Shown here in pieces: positions 1-7,785 of a stretch of DNA of 64,000 nucleotides. The stretch spans positions 43,581 to 107,580 of the IMG/VR virus record IMGVR_UViG_3300021957_004962; one strand, 5' to 3'. Under the pieces are notes generated by a model that ran no database searches, was not told the DNA's origin, and saw only the letters and a program-made list of their open reading frames with translations. Each line of letters starts with the position of its first letter. Positions within the stretch are counted from its first letter, which is position 1. The DNA is from a virus. The position numbers and the translations under genes were made by a program.

Positions 1-349
1 GTACAGGAAACATATCACGCTTTTTAAATTCTTCAAGTTCCTCAACGCATCTGTCATAATTTTCTCTAGGACTTAGTCCTAGTATATAATCCACGATGTT
101 TAGTTGTTTAAATTCTTCTGGTATCCACCAATTGTCAGCATTTTTATAACTATACTTATCCTCACCATTTCTACTAGGATTAGATACTTCAATTTCATCA
201 CCAAATTTAAATAAGGTACTAAAATGATTAAATTGGTCAATAATTTCAGGGTTATAAGTTATAACCTTTTCAAAGGTTTTTCCTTCTAGCATTGCTTCCA
301 CTAGATCATTTTCCTTAACAACAATTTCATTATAGTTATTCAATTTCAT
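1..349 (-). CDS. Partial DnaE-like short phage protein
   Basis: The gene starts with ATG at 349-347, overlapping the TGA of the preceding gene, and runs off the left edge, so 116 residues are visible. They include NADNWWIPEEF (about 70-80) and a charged helix NYDRCVEELEEFKK. From memory, this resembles short marine-phage proteins related to the front of the DNA polymerase III alpha catalytic region, in which a GRGSS-like loop follows; that part would lie outside the window. The protein at 54421-54975 looks like the next piece of the same polymerase. This is inference by recall. Confidence 0.5.
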   Translation of the reverse strand, partial: MKLNNYNEIVVKENDLVEAMLEGKTFEKVITYNPEIIDQFNHFSTLFKFGDEIEVSNPSRNGEDKYSYKNADNWWIPEEFKQLNIVDYILGLSPRENYDRCVEELEEFKKRDMFPV

Positions 350-582
350 CCTATATTTAACACATCTTCATCAGGGTCTTTACCATCGTCTTGTGCTTTG
401 CGTAAATCATCACTTGCTAATTCAGATCTCATATGTATCTGCAAATAATCTATCATATTCTGAATTTGATCTACAACATCCTGTGACATACCAGTCTGGT
501 ATGCTATACTATGTTTTTTTCGAAGTTCTAATAATTTCTCTGTTAGTTGATCTTGTGACATTCCTGTATAATCTGTAAACAT
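346..582 (-). CDS. Conserved small phage protein
   Basis: A 78-residue, mostly helical protein with MSQDQLTEKLLELRKKHSIAY near its start. It resembles a recurrent marine-phage small protein of unknown role. I chose the ATG at 582 because a sigma70-like promoter (588-616) places its -10 box five bases upstream, so the longer start at 597 would lie before the transcript begins. The end overlaps the next gene by ATGA. Confidence 0.7.
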   Translation of the reverse strand: MFTDYTGMSQDQLTEKLLELRKKHSIAYQTGMSQDVVDQIQNMIDYLQIHMRSELASDDLRKAQDDGKDPDEDVLNIG

Positions 583-587
583 GTTTA

Positions 588-616
588 AATATAACACTAT
601 GACATAAATTTGTCAA
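588..616 (-). promoter_or_regulatory. Sigma70-like promoter, leaderless
   Basis: TTGACA (616-611), 17-base spacer, TATATT (593-588), then five bases to ATG 582. The predicted transcript would begin at or next to the start codon. Confidence 0.7.
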
Positions 617-1359
617 GTATCATCCTTTCGTATGCTATTGTTATAGTTGATTGCTTCTTGTAAGATAGATAAATTATATCCATTCTTTTTAGCTGTAGTT
701 ACTAAAGCAAATGTATCTTTAGGAAAACAATGTCCACCAAATCCACGTTCTGATGTTACTTGTGTATGGCTTTTGCCAATTCTTTCATCTGCTCCAATAT
801 ATTCTGATACTATTTTATAATCAATATTAGTTACTTTACACAAATCAGATATCTGATTAAAGAATGCAACTTTAGTTGCTAAGAAACTGTTGCGGAAGTA
901 TTTTATAAGAATAAGCTCTTCAGGTTTAAAAATATTAACGTTAACATCCATGGCACCTGTAAACAGGTTTGCCCAAAACGTAACATCGTCACCACCCATC
1001 ATTATTTCTTTAGTATTTGCGAAATCTTGTAATGCAGTATCTGCACGAAGAAATTCTGGACTAAATGTAAAATTGTTGTTTGGAAACATATGTTTTAGTG
1101 TTTGCCAACCTTCTAAACTAATTGTACTTTTAATCAGTATTGGAACATTAGGTGCAAGTCTAACCACATCATATACATTGTCCATATGACAGCCGCCATG
1201 TGAACCTTGTGGTGTACTCACACATATAATTACTGCATCAGGTTGATTAAAATTCTTATACTTTAATGCTGGGTCATATATTTCAATATCATGGTGAGAT
1301 TTTAAAACATTATGGTGTGCTTTACCAACAAATCCATAACCTGCTATTCCAATTTTCAT
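613..1359 (-). CDS. Short UDP-glucose/GDP-mannose dehydrogenase
   Basis: NAD-dependent sugar-nucleotide 6-dehydrogenase family. The N-terminal Rossmann loop is GYGFVG (residues 7-12). The catalytic cysteine motif GFGGHCFPKD sits at about 206-215, with Cys211 as the expected nucleophile. At 248 residues it ends soon after this motif and lacks the C-terminal UDP-sugar-binding domain of cellular enzymes of about 400 residues, as many phage versions do. It could supply UDP-glucuronate-like precursors for surface glycans. The exact substrate cannot be read from the sequence. Confidence 0.85.
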   Translation of the reverse strand: MKIGIAGYGFVGKAHHNVLKSHHDIEIYDPALKYKNFNQPDAVIICVSTPQGSHGGCHMDNVYDVVRLAPNVPILIKSTISLEGWQTLKHMFPNNNFTFSPEFLRADTALQDFANTKEIMMGGDDVTFWANLFTGAMDVNVNIFKPEELILIKYFRNSFLATKVAFFNQISDLCKVTNIDYKIVSEYIGADERIGKSHTQVTSERGFGGHCFPKDTFALVTTAKKNGYNLSILQEAINYNNSIRKDDT

Positions 1360-1388
1360 TCATATTCCTACTAGTATTAACAACTTTT

Positions 1389-1416
1389 ATTATACGCTAT
1401 AATAACCGTAAGTCAA
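1389..1416 (-). promoter_or_regulatory. Sigma70-like promoter for the sugar dehydrogenase
   Basis: TTGACT (1416-1411), 16-base spacer, TATAAT (1394-1389); the start codon is about 30 bases downstream. Confidence 0.65.
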
Positions 1417-1445
1417 GAAAAAAGGCCCTATTAAAGAGCCTTTTT
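1417..1445 (-). terminator. Intrinsic terminator after the PiT-like gene
   Basis: On the minus strand a 7-bp stem (AAGGCTC with GGGCCTT, one G-U pair) closes a 7-base loop and is followed by a run of T. It lies just past the stop at 1462 and shares its A/T run with the promoter of the next gene. Confidence 0.75.
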
Positions 1446-1461
1446 AGTCTATGTTTATTAA

Positions 1462-2433
1462 TTATAATCCGTTAGGTACAATAATATAATGGATCATCAG
1501 CACTAGTGCAACACTTGCACCTAGGCCTACCATCATCTTACCAAAGTCCTTTGCTACCAATGGGAATACAGACTTAGTTTTCTTCTTACCAAAGTATGTC
1601 GCCATAGCCAACTCACGTCCTGCTAACAAGCCTACAAACACCCAAGTAGTACTCATAGGAATGTCATTCAACTCTTTGAAGAAGTAAAGACACAACCAAT
1701 AGAACAAGTCAATCAATGTTGCTGATCGAACATATCTTGTGTTATGTTTTTCTAAAACAATCTGTTGAATCTTACCACCACGCTCTCTGAACATAAAGAA
1801 TAGACCAGCAACAAATACTACGCTGATCATTAACATTAGATCAACTGGAATGACTCTTGGAAGGAACACAGCTATGTTAGCCATATCATGTGACAACCAA
1901 GTCCACCATAAGCCACCTGTGGCTACCCATTGTGCGATGCGCCAGAACTTCTTATTGCTTTCAGTGACTGGAGCAGTTTCATCATACCAGCGTCCAAAGT
2001 ACTTGTGTATTGCAAACCATACTACATATGCAAAACCCGCCGCAACGCCGTAGCCCATGATTGATTTCATCAGCATCTTCTCTAGTACAAAGGTACTTGC
2101 GAATACACTTAGCACCAAGAAACTTGTGCTAACTGGTACACCCATCCTTGTAAGTGCTACAAGAATAGCAGGTGCGGCTGCGTGATACCATTGTACTTCT
2201 TGCCACGGTATTTTGTTTAGTCTTCCGTAACTGATGTCCCCACCATTTACTGTCCAACCGTACCATAAGGTTGCAAGTAACACTGCACTTGCGGCTCCCC
2301 ATAATACTTTGTAGTTGAATCGCTCATTGTTTGATGCCATCCAAGTACCGAGCGTTTGTACTGAATCGTTTGCTATAACTGCATAGGCAGCTAATAAGAA
2401 GCCAAGTAGGCTCCATAAAGTGAGTGCGTCCAT
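1462..2433 (-). CDS. PiT-family-like phosphate permease
   Basis: A 323-residue polytopic membrane protein. It shows the doubled signature of inorganic phosphate (PiT) transporters: ANDSVQTLG (21-29) and DMANIAVF (183-190), each followed by a P(V/M)ST motif (GVPVSTS 98-104, IPMSTTW 258-264). The first 20 residues form a membrane segment. The start has AAAGGAG eight bases upstream. The expected role is uptake of phosphate during infection. It is shorter than the E. coli proteins, so substrate and coupling ion are inferred from family likeness. Confidence 0.65.
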   Translation of the reverse strand: MDALTLWSLLGFLLAAYAVIANDSVQTLGTWMASNNERFNYKVLWGAASAVLLATLWYGWTVNGGDISYGRLNKIPWQEVQWYHAAAPAILVALTRMGVPVSTSFLVLSVFASTFVLEKMLMKSIMGYGVAAGFAYVVWFAIHKYFGRWYDETAPVTESNKKFWRIAQWVATGGLWWTWLSHDMANIAVFLPRVIPVDLMLMISVVFVAGLFFMFRERGGKIQQIVLEKHNTRYVRSATLIDLFYWLCLYFFKELNDIPMSTTWVFVGLLAGRELAMATYFGKKKTKSVFPLVAKDFGKMMVGLGASVALVLMIHYIIVPNGL

Positions 2434-2501
2434 AATAATCTCCTTTGCTTGACGGCTTTACCCCGTCGCTCACAAATATAATACTTTTGTATTACAAAAA
2501 T
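2434..2501 (-). promoter_or_regulatory. Structured 5' leader of the PiT-like gene
   Basis: Two small hairpins precede the ribosome site: AATAC/GTATT with an AAAA loop, and GACGG/CCGTC with a 7-base loop ending about 10 bases before AAAGGAG. The position suggests translational control, but I do not recognise a known riboswitch. Confidence 0.3.
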
Positions 2502-2508
2502 TATTTAT
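2502..2508 (-). promoter_or_regulatory. T4-late-like promoter motif
   Basis: The motif AATAAATA on the minus strand lies about 70 bases before the PiT-like gene and overlaps the stop of the MazG-like gene. Confidence 0.4.
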
Positions 2509-2864
2509 TACTCAACAAACTGTGCTAGTTGTGGTGCTTTCCAACCTTCTGGCTTTAGTACTTTTCCGTCTTCACGTTTGCGTACTTTGCCTGTGTCTGG
2601 ATCAATCTTAGCAAAGTTTGTGTCCATTACTTCTTTCCAGGCCGCTTCGCCATCCCAACCTGCGGCACGAATAGCACCCATAGTAACAACAAGAATATCA
2701 ATTAGTGCATCTAGTTGTTCTACTTTATCATTTGCAGCAACAGCTTCTAATAGCTCATCCATTTCTTCATCTACAAGACTTAGATACATCTTGTAATTTG
2801 CTTCACTGGGTGGTTGGTCACATGCTGTGCCAAATGTTTCAATATCTTTAAATGGGTTTGTCAT
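2508..2864 (-). CDS. MazG-like nucleotide pyrophosphohydrolase
   Basis: A 118-residue all-alpha NTP pyrophosphohydrolase-like protein. The metal-binding pattern is visible: LVDEEMDELLEA (about 30-41) followed by DALIDILVVTMGAI (about 52-65), the E-x-x-E ... D arrangement of MazG/HisE-like enzymes. Such phage enzymes hydrolyse dNTPs or alarmone-like nucleotides; the substrate here is unknown. It abuts the methyltransferase gene. Confidence 0.75.
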   Translation of the reverse strand: MTNPFKDIETFGTACDQPPSEANYKMYLSLVDEEMDELLEAVAANDKVEQLDALIDILVVTMGAIRAAGWDGEAAWKEVMDTNFAKIDPDTGKVRKREDGKVLKPEGWKAPQLAQFVE

Positions 2865-3575
2865 TTATATTCTTTCTTTTAAATTATCTAGCCACCATTG
2901 ACTAGTTGGTGTTAATGGATTTTTTTCTTTCTCATATATTTCAGATGGAGTACTAATACTTGTACATATTTCATCTATTTTAACATCACCAAATCCTGGG
3001 GTTGTTATTAATGTAATGCCACAATTACGTTCGTCTGTTCCGTATGGATAGTCGCTAATATCATAACTTCCATTATTATGTATGCGTAGATCTGCAATAA
3101 ATTCTCTACATCCATCTATTACTGCGGTATCATGAAATACTATTATACCTTGTGGATTCATATGCGTCCATACATTAAAGAAATCATTTTTAATTCCTTC
3201 ATAACTATGACAGCCATCTATAAATGCAAAATCAATACCAAGTGTAAAACGACTAGTAAGTTCTTTCCTAAATGTGTCTTGATCTTTTTGTGTGTCTAAT
3301 TTGACAAGTGAATAACGATCTCCAATATGTTTTAATTTTTCATCGACGTGTTCAAATGATCCCATTTGTGAAAATTGACCACTTACGCCATGTGTATCCC
3401 AAATATCAAATCCTGTATACCAAGATTCAATATCTGTATCTTGTGTGTTTTCATTTAATGCACTGTATATTGCATTAGCCATACGTCCTTCAGCAACTCC
3501 TATTTCTATTGCTATTCTAGGACGTTGTAGTTTAATTAAGCCGTGTATAAAAGACCATTCTTGTTTAGTACTCAT
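2865..3575 (-). CDS. Class I SAM-dependent methyltransferase
   Basis: A 236-residue protein of the Methyltransf_24 / macrocin-O-methyltransferase-like type. Motif I is AIEIGVAEGRMA (about 27-38), and the metal/substrate motif is FAFIDGCHSYEGIKND, followed by GIIVFHDTA. These are typical of O-methyltransferases acting on sugars or small molecules. It overlaps the upstream gene by four bases. The target is unknown; the nearby sugar dehydrogenase makes a glycan substrate possible. Confidence 0.7.
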   Translation of the reverse strand: MSTKQEWSFIHGLIKLQRPRIAIEIGVAEGRMANAIYSALNENTQDTDIESWYTGFDIWDTHGVSGQFSQMGSFEHVDEKLKHIGDRYSLVKLDTQKDQDTFRKELTSRFTLGIDFAFIDGCHSYEGIKNDFFNVWTHMNPQGIIVFHDTAVIDGCREFIADLRIHNNGSYDISDYPYGTDERNCGITLITTPGFGDVKIDEICTSISTPSEIYEKEKNPLTPTSQWWLDNLKERI

Positions 3576-3853
3576 TTTACTTCTAAATCTATAAACTGCC
3601 CTTGAGTTTCTCCTGGGCTTACAGTTTTACCGCTTCGGTCGTAGCGAGTAGCAGCTTGATCTCTTAGTTGTTGAATCTCTAACATTCGTTCTTCAACTTT
3701 CCTAGTTTGATCTAATTTTAGATCTGCTCGTGTAGCTGCTTCTATAACTCGAATACGTTCTTTTTCCATCGGCGGTTTAATGTGTTCGCTGTTAGGATAT
3801 ACATTAGGGTGTCCGTATTGACTTGCTTGTATCGCTTGTTTAATTTCAGTCAT
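3572..3853 (-). CDS. Hypothetical protein
   Basis: A 93-residue hydrophilic protein with a charged helical middle (about 30-70) and the tail QFIDLEVK. I chose MTEIKQ at 3853 because AAAAGGA lies eight bases upstream and the longer start at 3877 runs deeper into the aldolase gene. No family recognised. Confidence 0.6.
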   Translation of the reverse strand: MTEIKQAIQASQYGHPNVYPNSEHIKPPMEKERIRVIEAATRADLKLDQTRKVEERMLEIQQLRDQAATRYDRSGKTVSPGETQGQFIDLEVK

Positions 3854-3866
3854 ACATGATTTCCTT

Positions 3867-4730
3867 TTAACTTTCATTTCCTGAATTCGCTGCTTTATAA
3901 ATATTGGTTATATTTTTTGTAATAGCAACATCAAAATATTCTTCGCTGTCAGTATAATAAAGATGTTCACTAAGTGCTCTACTAAAACTTGCTGTCATAT
4001 TGCTATTTTTTGAAAGTCTCTCACATGCTTCTTTATTATCGTATCCGCCAGATAACCCTACTAGTTTGTGTACTTTAGGAGACTTGGATGTATGTAAATA
4101 CTGGTTAGACTCTTCAGGAAGTGTTAATTTAAGAATACACATTCCAGTATACTTTTCTAAAAATGCTCTAAGTCTAGCGTCTAATAATTTTTCTAATAGA
4201 TCTTTTTTTGGATGATCAATTGGAATTTCAGGTTCAATAATTGGCATTAGTCCTGCCTTGTAGATAGTAGTAGCAAGTGTAAATTGTTGCTCTAACACCT
4301 TATCCAATATTTCTGTAGTTTTTACAATACTACGCATCTTTGTTCCAATGCATCCATAGTTTTTAGCATATGAAATCATCTGTTTTACTGGAAACTGTTT
4401 AAGTGTTCCGTCTTCATTGCATCCACTATCTATTTTAAGATATGTTTTAATACCCTTTCTTTCTAGTACGTTAACAATTCCCCGATCAACACTATCTTTA
4501 TATACAATAGCCGCCTGAATGTAACTACTATTAAAATTATGATTGTTAATCATGCGCAATCTCATATCATGCACAAGATCCATTTTATTTTCTTCAGTAT
4601 ATTCTTGTCCGTAGCGTTCTAGTACGCCACCTGTTGAACCACCACTGTGATCCATTGCTGCGATAAATGTCATATCTTTCCATTTACTCCTATGTTTATT
4701 CATTGATGATAAATGTCTACCCACTGCCAT
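3867..4730 (-). CDS. Class I fructose-bisphosphate aldolase
   Basis: A 287-residue aldolase of the bacterial class I type (Schiff-base lysine, no metal). Recognisable blocks in order: AAMDHSGGST, KTYLKIDSG (Lys and Asp in the active site), GTKMRSIV, GLMPIIEPEIP (Glu-Pro-Glu of the barrel), CILKLTLPEE (Schiff-base Lys), and LSGGYDNKEACERL with ASFSRAL (phosphate site). It interconverts fructose 1,6-bisphosphate with dihydroxyacetone phosphate and glyceraldehyde 3-phosphate. It directly follows purS and GAPDH in one overlapping operon, supporting a role in rerouting host glycolysis or gluconeogenesis. Confidence 0.85.
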   Translation of the reverse strand: MAVGRHLSSMNKHRSKWKDMTFIAAMDHSGGSTGGVLERYGQEYTEENKMDLVHDMRLRMINNHNFNSSYIQAAIVYKDSVDRGIVNVLERKGIKTYLKIDSGCNEDGTLKQFPVKQMISYAKNYGCIGTKMRSIVKTTEILDKVLEQQFTLATTIYKAGLMPIIEPEIPIDHPKKDLLEKLLDARLRAFLEKYTGMCILKLTLPEESNQYLHTSKSPKVHKLVGLSGGYDNKEACERLSKNSNMTASFSRALSEHLYYTDSEEYFDVAITKNITNIYKAANSGNES

Positions 4731-5093
4731 CTAATTGTTTTCCGTTATTTCACTAACTTCATAGTCTTCCATTACTTCGTTAGTTTGACTTTCAGCAATT
4801 GCACAAGCCTGTTCTAGACTGTCTGCATTGTATTCTAATATCTTTCCAATACGTACACTGTTTACTTCTGGAAATCCTAAATATTTTAGTGCATGGGTAA
4901 CAGCATTTCCTGCATTATCTAGTATACCCAATTTTAATGTTATTACTGCTTTGTACATATTTGGTAACCTAACTTGCCTACAATCTTCTTTCTCTAAGCC
5001 GTATACTGTTCCATGACAGCCGGCGCATCGTACTGAAAATGCGCTACTAGGTAACTCCATTACAAGTTCTCTGTTGCGACATATGCAGTTCAT
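4731..5093 (-). CDS. purS: PurS-like protein with a cysteine-rich N-terminus
   Basis: Residues 46-117 match the PurS subunit of phosphoribosylformylglycinamidine synthase: MYKAVITLKLGILDNAGNAV, ALKYLGF, VRIGKILEYNAD and a closing VMEDYEV. PurS makes a small dimer that couples PurL to PurQ in the fourth step of purine synthesis. The first 45 residues carry C3, C5, C24, C27 and C38, possibly a zinc ribbon, which ordinary PurS (about 80 residues) lacks. An internal ATG at MYKAV with AGG about ten bases upstream could be a separate start. No phage purL or purQ is in this window, so it would act with host subunits. Confidence 0.75.
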   Translation of the reverse strand: MNCICRNRELVMELPSSAFSVRCAGCHGTVYGLEKEDCRQVRLPNMYKAVITLKLGILDNAGNAVTHALKYLGFPEVNSVRIGKILEYNADSLEQACAIAESQTNEVMEDYEVSEITENN

Positions 5094-6055
5094 AGTTTAG
5101 CTATATGTGCGGCATTATCAGCCATGCGACATGAAAACCCCCATTCATTATCATACCATCCTAACACACGAACCATCCTTTTGTCTACTACTTTTGTTTG
5201 GTCGGCTGCAACAATACAGCTTTCACTAGTATGGTTATAATCTATACTAACTAATGGTGCAATTTCATATCCAAGTACTCCGTTCATATCATTCACACTT
5301 GCATTGTATAAAGCCGTATTAATATCATCAACTGAAGTATCTGTATCACTTTCAAAAGTAAAATCAACACAACTTACATTTGCGGTTGGTACTCTAATTG
5401 CACTGCCTGTTAATTTTCCTTCTAATTCGGGAATAATTAATCCTATGTTTTTTGTTGCACCTGTGCTGGTGGGTATCATACTCATGCCTGCTGTTCTAGC
5501 ACGATAGGGATCTTTATGTCGTCGGTCAACTGTACTTTGGTCACCAGTGTAACTGTGTACTGTTGTCATTATTCCCCTTTTAATCCCAAACTCTTGATGC
5601 AATATCTTTGCCATTGGCCCAAGACAATTTGTTGTGCAACTTGCATTGCTGATAATTTTGTCACTACTGGTGGCTTCTTCATGGTTAACTCCATATACAA
5701 TTGTTTTGTCTACATTCTTAGCAGGCGCACTAATAAGAACTTTCTTTGCTCCGTTCTCAATGTGTACTTTTGATACTTCTCCATCGTTAAATGCGCCTGT
5801 ACATTCCAGTACAACATCAACACCGGACCAATCTATCATTTCTATGTCCCTAGTATGACTCCATTTTAGCTTGTCGCTTAGTTGTCCGGCCCAACGACCG
5901 TGAATACTATCGTAATGTAACAAATGGATATTAGATTCAACATCACCACTTGCGTTTATTTTTACTAGAGTCAGATCATCTCTCTCGTCAAGTATATGAC
6001 GAGCTACGCACCGACCTATTCTTCCAAATCCATTAATGCCTACTTTAACTGTCAT
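5090..6055 (-). CDS. gap: Glyceraldehyde-3-phosphate dehydrogenase
   Basis: Near full length (321 residues). It has the NAD-binding start VGINGFGRIGR, the catalytic SNASCTTNCL with the active-site cysteine, the histidine block TTVHSYTGDQ, the phosphate-binding PTSTGATK, and the late WYDNEWGFSCR. It oxidises glyceraldehyde 3-phosphate to 1,3-bisphosphoglycerate reversibly. It overlaps PRPP synthetase by four bases and purS by ATGA. The P-x-x-S coenzyme-specificity segment was not assessed, so NAD versus NADP is open. Confidence 0.92.
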   Translation of the reverse strand: MTVKVGINGFGRIGRCVARHILDERDDLTLVKINASGDVESNIHLLHYDSIHGRWAGQLSDKLKWSHTRDIEMIDWSGVDVVLECTGAFNDGEVSKVHIENGAKKVLISAPAKNVDKTIVYGVNHEEATSSDKIISNASCTTNCLGPMAKILHQEFGIKRGIMTTVHSYTGDQSTVDRRHKDPYRARTAGMSMIPTSTGATKNIGLIIPELEGKLTGSAIRVPTANVSCVDFTFESDTDTSVDDINTALYNASVNDMNGVLGYEIAPLVSIDYNHTSESCIVAADQTKVVDKRMVRVLGWYDNEWGFSCRMADNAAHIAKL

Positions 6056-6984
6056 TGAAATAGACTTGAGACTGATTCTTCATTAGTGATGCGTCTAATA
6101 GCTTCACCAAATAGTTTGCTTACTGTTACAGTTCTAATCTTTTTGGTTTTTCCAGTATATTGAATTGTATCACTAATAACAAGTTCTTCCAATACACTTT
6201 TTTGAATCTTTTCACTAGCTGTACCACTTAACACCCCATGTGTAATATAAGCACGAACACTTAATGCACCTGCATCTATAATTGCTTGAGCTGCATTACA
6301 TAACGTTCCTCCGCTGTCTACGATATCATCTACTAAAATTGCGTGTTTGTTTTTTACCTCCCCAATTAAATTCATTACTTCAGATTTTCCTGCTTCTGGA
6401 CGAACCTTGTCTACGATAGCAATATCACCAGCAAATGTATCAGCAAATTTACGAGCTCTCACAACACCACCTGCGTCTGGAGATACAAATACTGTCCCTT
6501 CACTTACATTAATATGTTGTTCAATGTCTTTAGCAAATACTACACGGCTTGTTAAATCATCTACTGGAATATCAAAAAATCCTTGTATCTGTCCTGCATG
6601 TAGATCCATTGTAAGGACTCTATCTGCACCTGCTGTTGTTAGTAAATCTGCTACTAGTTTTGCAGTAATAGGTGTACGACTTGCACTTTTACGATCTTGT
6701 CTCGCATAACCAAAATAAGGAATAACTGCGGTAATTCTTTTTGCACTTGATCGTTTTGCAGTGTCTATCATAATTAATAATTCCATTAAGTTATCATTAA
6801 CTGGAGTACAAGTGCTTTGAATTAAAAATAAATCTTTTCCACGGATATTTTCAAGTACTTCTGTACATATTTCTCCGTCTGCAAATTGTTTAATATTGGA
6901 TGGTACCAAATCGGTAAAACAGTGGGTGGCTACATTAGTAGCAAAAGGTAAATTACTATTACCGCTCAAGATTTTTACAGTCAT
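6052..6984 (-). CDS. prs: Ribose-phosphate pyrophosphokinase (PRPP synthetase)
   Basis: Full length (310 residues). Blocks include FADGEICTEVLENIRGKDLFLIQ, YFGYARQDRKSASRTPITAK (flexible catalytic loop), VLTMDLHAGQIQGFF, the Mg/phosphate region VSPDAGGVVRARKFA, and the PRPP-binding loop LVDDIVDSGGTL. It makes PRPP from ribose 5-phosphate and ATP for purine, pyrimidine and NAD synthesis. GAGGAAATA precedes the ATG. It heads the operon with GAPDH, PurS and aldolase. Confidence 0.93.
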   Translation of the reverse strand: MTVKILSGNSNLPFATNVATHCFTDLVPSNIKQFADGEICTEVLENIRGKDLFLIQSTCTPVNDNLMELLIMIDTAKRSSAKRITAVIPYFGYARQDRKSASRTPITAKLVADLLTTAGADRVLTMDLHAGQIQGFFDIPVDDLTSRVVFAKDIEQHINVSEGTVFVSPDAGGVVRARKFADTFAGDIAIVDKVRPEAGKSEVMNLIGEVKNKHAILVDDIVDSGGTLCNAAQAIIDAGALSVRAYITHGVLSGTASEKIQKSVLEELVISDTIQYTGKTKKIRTVTVSKLFGEAIRRITNEESVSSLFQ

Positions 6985-6999
6985 TATTTCCTCTTATGG

Positions 7000-7311
7000 T
7001 TAAACGTTAAAACTTTCGCCACAGCCACATGAAGCTGTCGCGTTTGGATTTTTGACAACTAGATAGTTGCCGCCAAGTTCTCTTATATAATCAACTGTAC
7101 AACCGAAAACAAACATTTCGCTCATTGGATCAAGTTCTAGAATATCGTCTATTACTTTTCCTTCTGGCTCATCTGTAAAGTCCCAATCATACTTAAATCC
7201 ACTACAGCCGCCGCCTTGAACTGCCAACCTTACATATTGCTTTTTGTTTTGTAGCAACATTTCTTGCAAGTAACTTTTAGCTGATTCGGTAACTGTTAAT
7301 GGTATCTGCAT
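7000..7311 (-). CDS. A-type iron-sulfur carrier (IscA/ErpA-like)
   Basis: A 103-residue HesB-domain protein with the three ligand cysteines: GGGCSGFKYDW (about 34-44) and the C-terminal ASCGCGESF. It delivers Fe-S clusters to apoproteins. A phage Fe-S client, the ferredoxin at 8441-8797, is encoded nearby. IscA, ErpA and SufA cannot be separated by eye. Confidence 0.88.
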   Translation of the reverse strand: MQIPLTVTESAKSYLQEMLLQNKKQYVRLAVQGGGCSGFKYDWDFTDEPEGKVIDDILELDPMSEMFVFGCTVDYIRELGGNYLVVKNPNATASCGCGESFNV

Positions 7312-7312
7312 T

Positions 7313-7759
7313 TTACTTCTCTATTGGTTCTGGTATAATGCCACGCTCTGTTAGCATTGCTCTGTTATTTAAGTGTGCTTGTGCAATATCATCTTTTGAC
7401 TGTCCATGATATGCTGTTGCATGTCCTTCAGTAATCATCTTAGCATTAATGTCTACTCCGTCTACTAGTACTGTTCCTAATATACGTCCGAACTTACCTT
7501 TTTCATTGTCTACTACAGTTTGCACAATAATTTCTTCGCCTTTAATGTTTTCATATAACCAGTCTTTTGCAAGTAATCCGTATGCTTTTTCTTCTAAATC
7601 TCGTGTACGGCTCTCCGGAGTATCTATACCCAACATCCTAACTCTTCCTGCTAGTAATACGTCGAATCCTAAATCTAGTATACAGTCAAATGTGTCACCG
7701 TCAACCACTCTTGTTACTTGTTTAACCCGAAAGTTATATAATTCAATTTCTTTACTCAT
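7313..7759 (-). CDS. Thermonuclease (SNase)-fold nuclease
   Basis: A 148-residue SNase-like protein: VTRVVDGDTFDCILDLGF with the metal-binding Asp, RVRMLGIDTPESRT with the catalytic Arg and Asp, then KGKFGRILGTVLVDGVDIN and a late arginine-containing GKFGR. These are the catalytic residues of staphylococcal nuclease. There is no signal peptide, so it acts inside the cell, perhaps in host DNA or RNA degradation. GAGGAG and a late-like motif precede it. A more degenerate relative is at 27950-28297. Confidence 0.8.
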   Translation of the reverse strand: MSKEIELYNFRVKQVTRVVDGDTFDCILDLGFDVLLAGRVRMLGIDTPESRTRDLEEKAYGLLAKDWLYENIKGEEIIVQTVVDNEKGKFGRILGTVLVDGVDINAKMITEGHATAYHGQSKDDIAQAHLNNRAMLTERGIIPEPIEK

Positions 7760-7778
7760 TGTGTACTCCTCTATGGAG

Positions 7779-7785
7779 TATTTAT
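7779..7785 (-). promoter_or_regulatory. T4-late-like promoter motif
   Basis: CATAAATA on the minus strand, with its last base 19 bases before the ribosome site and ATG of the SNase gene. Confidence 0.5.

Noticed and set aside
2434-2501. Named riboswitch before the PiT-like gene
   Set aside because: Two small hairpins only; the SAM, glutamine and preQ1 consensus forms I know do not fit.
3896-3903. TATAAATA on the plus strand inside the aldolase gene
   Set aside because: No plus-strand gene follows; taken as chance in AT-rich DNA.
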